A stretch of DNA of 64,000 nucleotides, from the NCBI GenBank assembly GCA_022510765.1, contig JAFLSU010000008.1:1-64000 (forward strand), written 5' to 3'. Position 1 is the stretch's first letter, and the number at the start of each line of letters is the position of its first letter. This document shows, piece by piece, positions 61,518-64,000 of the stretch. The stretch comes from Christensenellaceae bacterium (GTDB lineage Bacteria > Bacillota > Clostridia > Christensenellales > CAG-138). Made by a program: the position numbers and the translations under genes. A model generated the notes under the pieces. It did not search any database. It saw only the letters and a list, made by a program, of their open reading frames with translations, and had not been told where the DNA came from.

Positions 61518-61673
61518 TCAAATTTCCGCCTTTTCTATGACCGATTTTTTAATGATCTTCATTTCCCAATGATCTTCATCCTTCGTCGATCTACATATCT
61601 CCATCTTCTCGTTCTTAAATAGCTCTTGTCCACAAGCAGACTTTTGCAAAATAAATTTTATCTTATGTAATGT

Positions 61674-62588
61674 TCATCTGATTATTTTTACCTCAGGTTC
61701 CAGATTCACTTTGAATTTGCGCATGACCGTCGTGCGCACGAGCTCAATAAGCCCCATGACATCGTTGAAAGTCGCGCCGCCGCAATTTATGATGAAACCC
61801 GCATGCTTGACGCTAACCATCGCGTTTCCGACCCTTGCGCCCTTCAATCCCGCATCCTCTATCAGCTTTCCGGCAAAATAACCTTTCGGACGCTTGAACG
61901 TGCTTCCCGCCGACGGATATTCTAGCGGTTGTTTCTGCCTGCGCCTTTGGCCGTATTCATCCATCAGCGCCTTTGCGCAGCCGTCATCATTGTTAAGCTC
62001 CATCGTCGCACTAACAACTATTGAATCGGGATATGCAAATGATGAGTATCGATAGCCAAGGTCCCCATCCGAAACCCGCTTTTCGACTATCATGCCGTTT
62101 TTGATAATGCGTACCGACTTAAGAACCTGCTTTATCTCTCCGTCGTATGCTCCGGCATTCATCGCAACGCCGCCTCCGACAGTGCCGGGTATCCCTGCGG
62201 CCCATTCAAGCCCGCGCAACCCTCTGCACACGCTTGCCTTTGCTACGCTGCAAAGCAATGCACCGGCATCCGCAGTTACGCTTGTGCCATGGAAAGAACA
62301 TGATGACATTTTCTCGCATATTCGAATGAACAGCGCGTCCACCCCATCATCGGAAACGAGCAAATTACTGCCGTTGCCGATCACATAGACCGGATAACCG
62401 CATCGACCCGCCGCGCATAGGAATTTGCACAGCTCGTCCACGCTGCGCGGCTCGGCGAAGAATGCCATCGGCCCTCCTATGCGGAAGCTGGTATACGACC
62501 TCGCCAAGACATCAGTCCTGTATTCCAAATCGCCAAGCTCGGCGATGAGTCCATTCTTCCTGTCCATGAATCCCCTTTTAGATTCCAT
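61674..62588 (-). CDS. murB: UDP-N-acetylmuramate dehydrogenase
   Basis: YTSFRIGGPMAFFAEPRS, GIPGTVGGGVAMNAGAY, YPSAGSTFKRP. Confidence 0.95.
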   Translation of the reverse strand: MESKRGFMDRKNGLIAELGDLEYRTDVLARSYTSFRIGGPMAFFAEPRSVDELCKFLCAAGRCGYPVYVIGNGSNLLVSDDGVDALFIRICEKMSSCSFHGTSVTADAGALLCSVAKASVCRGLRGLEWAAGIPGTVGGGVAMNAGAYDGEIKQVLKSVRIIKNGMIVEKRVSDGDLGYRYSSFAYPDSIVVSATMELNNDDGCAKALMDEYGQRRRQKQPLEYPSAGSTFKRPKGYFAGKLIEDAGLKGARVGNAMVSVKHAGFIINCGGATFNDVMGLIELVRTTVMRKFKVNLEPEVKIIR

Positions 62589-62743
62589 TGTCGAACCCTT
62601 CCGAATAACTTCATACAAGTTCGAAATCATTAAGAGTACCTTCTTAGGCAAAACGCCGCACAACTCCGTACGCGCGGAACACAAGCAGACACTCTCCCAT
62701 TATGCATATTATACAATAAACGTGCCTTTGCTGCAAACTCGAT

Positions 62744-63652
62744 TTAACCGCAGTTTCTATGCCATTCATCAAATGTATTAGGAAATTTATACATGCTCTG
62801 GTCTATCAGCCCATATGCCTCCCCAAGAAATGCCTGTTCATACTTCCGCTCTACCCGCTCGTTCAATGGCATAAGCCCAATCGAACAGAGCTGGGACTGC
62901 GCTTTTTCGGACAAAGCTGCATTGAACAGCTCATTAATGTATGGCAGTTTTGCAGGCTCGCAATCCGCGCTTGTGCCAAGATACTGCACAAGATCGGTCT
63001 CATTAAGAAACGGCAGCACCTCAAAATACTCGGCCTTACCCGCGATAAGTGCGCGCTGCAAATCCCCCGAATCCCTCGCGTCCGCCAAACAGCAGGAGAC
63101 CTTGCCCTTTTTAAAATCCTCCAATGAATTGTCCTGTGCCATACCGGGATCCTCCGATAACTCGGAAGCCGTGATCTTCGACGGATAATAAAGGATAACG
63201 CTGCATGAAGCGCAATAAGGAACCGCACGCAGAACCGCCATATCCATGCCGCTTGACACATCAACATCATATTCGCCCTCCAGCACAGCAAGCTCTCCCC
63301 CGCTGCACCAACCACTTGGAAAGCTCAAAGCATCAGGAAATTTACCGTTTGATATACGGGCCGCCGCCTCGTCAACCGTGATCGAATCCACCTCAAAGTA
63401 CACGCCAAAATGCTTCTTTTCAACGGAGCGCGCACGCTCCGAAAGCCACGAACCCAAACTGCCCAGATAGGGTTTGAATCCCACCACATGCCATACCGTT
63501 ATCACTCCTTCGAAATCCTCCGATTTAGGCTCCATCCACTCCCGATAGTAGTCACGTCCAAGCATTGCATCGGTAAACTTCGGCAGATACACGAGCAAAA
63601 GTAAAATCGCAGGTATGAGTGCAAATGAAATTATTCGCTGAAACCTTGTCAT
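62744..63652 (-). CDS. Extracellular solute-binding-like protein
   Basis: N-terminal hydrophobic anchor; EDFEGVITVWHVVGFKPYLGSLGSWLSERARSVEKKHFGVYFEVDS. Confidence 0.6.
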   Translation of the reverse strand: MTRFQRIISFALIPAILLLLVYLPKFTDAMLGRDYYREWMEPKSEDFEGVITVWHVVGFKPYLGSLGSWLSERARSVEKKHFGVYFEVDSITVDEAAARISNGKFPDALSFPSGWCSGGELAVLEGEYDVDVSSGMDMAVLRAVPYCASCSVILYYPSKITASELSEDPGMAQDNSLEDFKKGKVSCCLADARDSGDLQRALIAGKAEYFEVLPFLNETDLVQYLGTSADCEPAKLPYINELFNAALSEKAQSQLCSIGLMPLNERVERKYEQAFLGEAYGLIDQSMYKFPNTFDEWHRNCG

Positions 63653-63765
63653 GATGCATTGTATGCAGAATTATGCACGGTAATGCTTTACATGAGTGCA
63701 TAAACCAATAGAAGGCACATACATATGCCTTCGTGCGATATTAAATATCTGAAACAAAAACCTCT

Positions 63766-64000
63766 TTACTCAAAAAAATTGTTAAATTCCGGCGTATATC
63801 CCTCGTTCGCCGATGACAGCTTTTGAGTATAAATATTGGTAAAGCCAAGCGATAAAGCATAATCCACCGCTCTCATATACTCCCGGCGCAGAAGCCGTCT
63901 GTTGAGTGGCGGCTTAAGCTCAAACATCGGCGTATACTGGCTCATCAGCGAAACGCATGTGTCTATTGGGAAATTGTCATGAATAAAATCCAGCACTCCC
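63766..64000 (-). CDS. C-terminal part of a radical SAM protein (PflA-like), cut by the window edge
   Basis: SLMSQYTPMFELKPPLNRRLLRREYMRAVDYALSLGFTNIYTQ resembles the C-terminus of PflA-like radical SAM proteins. Confidence 0.65.
   Translation of the reverse strand, partial: GVLDFIHDNFPIDTCVSLMSQYTPMFELKPPLNRRLLRREYMRAVDYALSLGFTNIYTQKLSSANEGYTPEFNNFFE

Overview
This 64 kb window looks like chromosomal DNA from a Clostridia-type Firmicute. Most of it is ordinary housekeeping sequence: recJ-apt-relA-dtd-hemZ, cdaA-cdaR, rnjA, mltG, trkH-trkA, pfkA-dnaE-whiA-rapZ-murB. The clearest accessory feature is a compact, visibly AT-rich island at about 45.2-47.4 kb. It carries a 565-aa reverse transcriptase with retron hallmarks (NAxxH-like NGEIH, YADD, VTG) fused to a C-terminal TOPRIM-like domain, resembling the Ec67/Eco2 RT-TOPRIM architecture. 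Immediately upstream is an unannotated msr-msd ncRNA candidate. It has a perfect 12-bp a1/a2 inverted repeat, a candidate branch G, a 7-bp msr hairpin with a UUU loop, and a TTGAAT-N17-TATAAT promoter placed so that transcription would begin at a1. The island sits between two diverged copies of the promoter and 5' end of a MATE transporter gene. The left copy is a 28-codon remnant, followed by a decayed tRNA-Pro-like sequence. A second notable item, missed by the ORF track, is a 47-aa SCIFF-type Cys-rich RiPP precursor overlapping its radical SAM/SPASM maturase (TAATG). Smaller oddities are a 3x19-nt tandem repeat, a tandem duplication at the start of a DUF2461 gene, a dockerin-bearing HEYQH metallopeptidase-like protein, and a rapZ-whiA junction with no yvcK between the two genes. 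Calls come from reading the sequence and the supplied translations; no database search or folding software was run.
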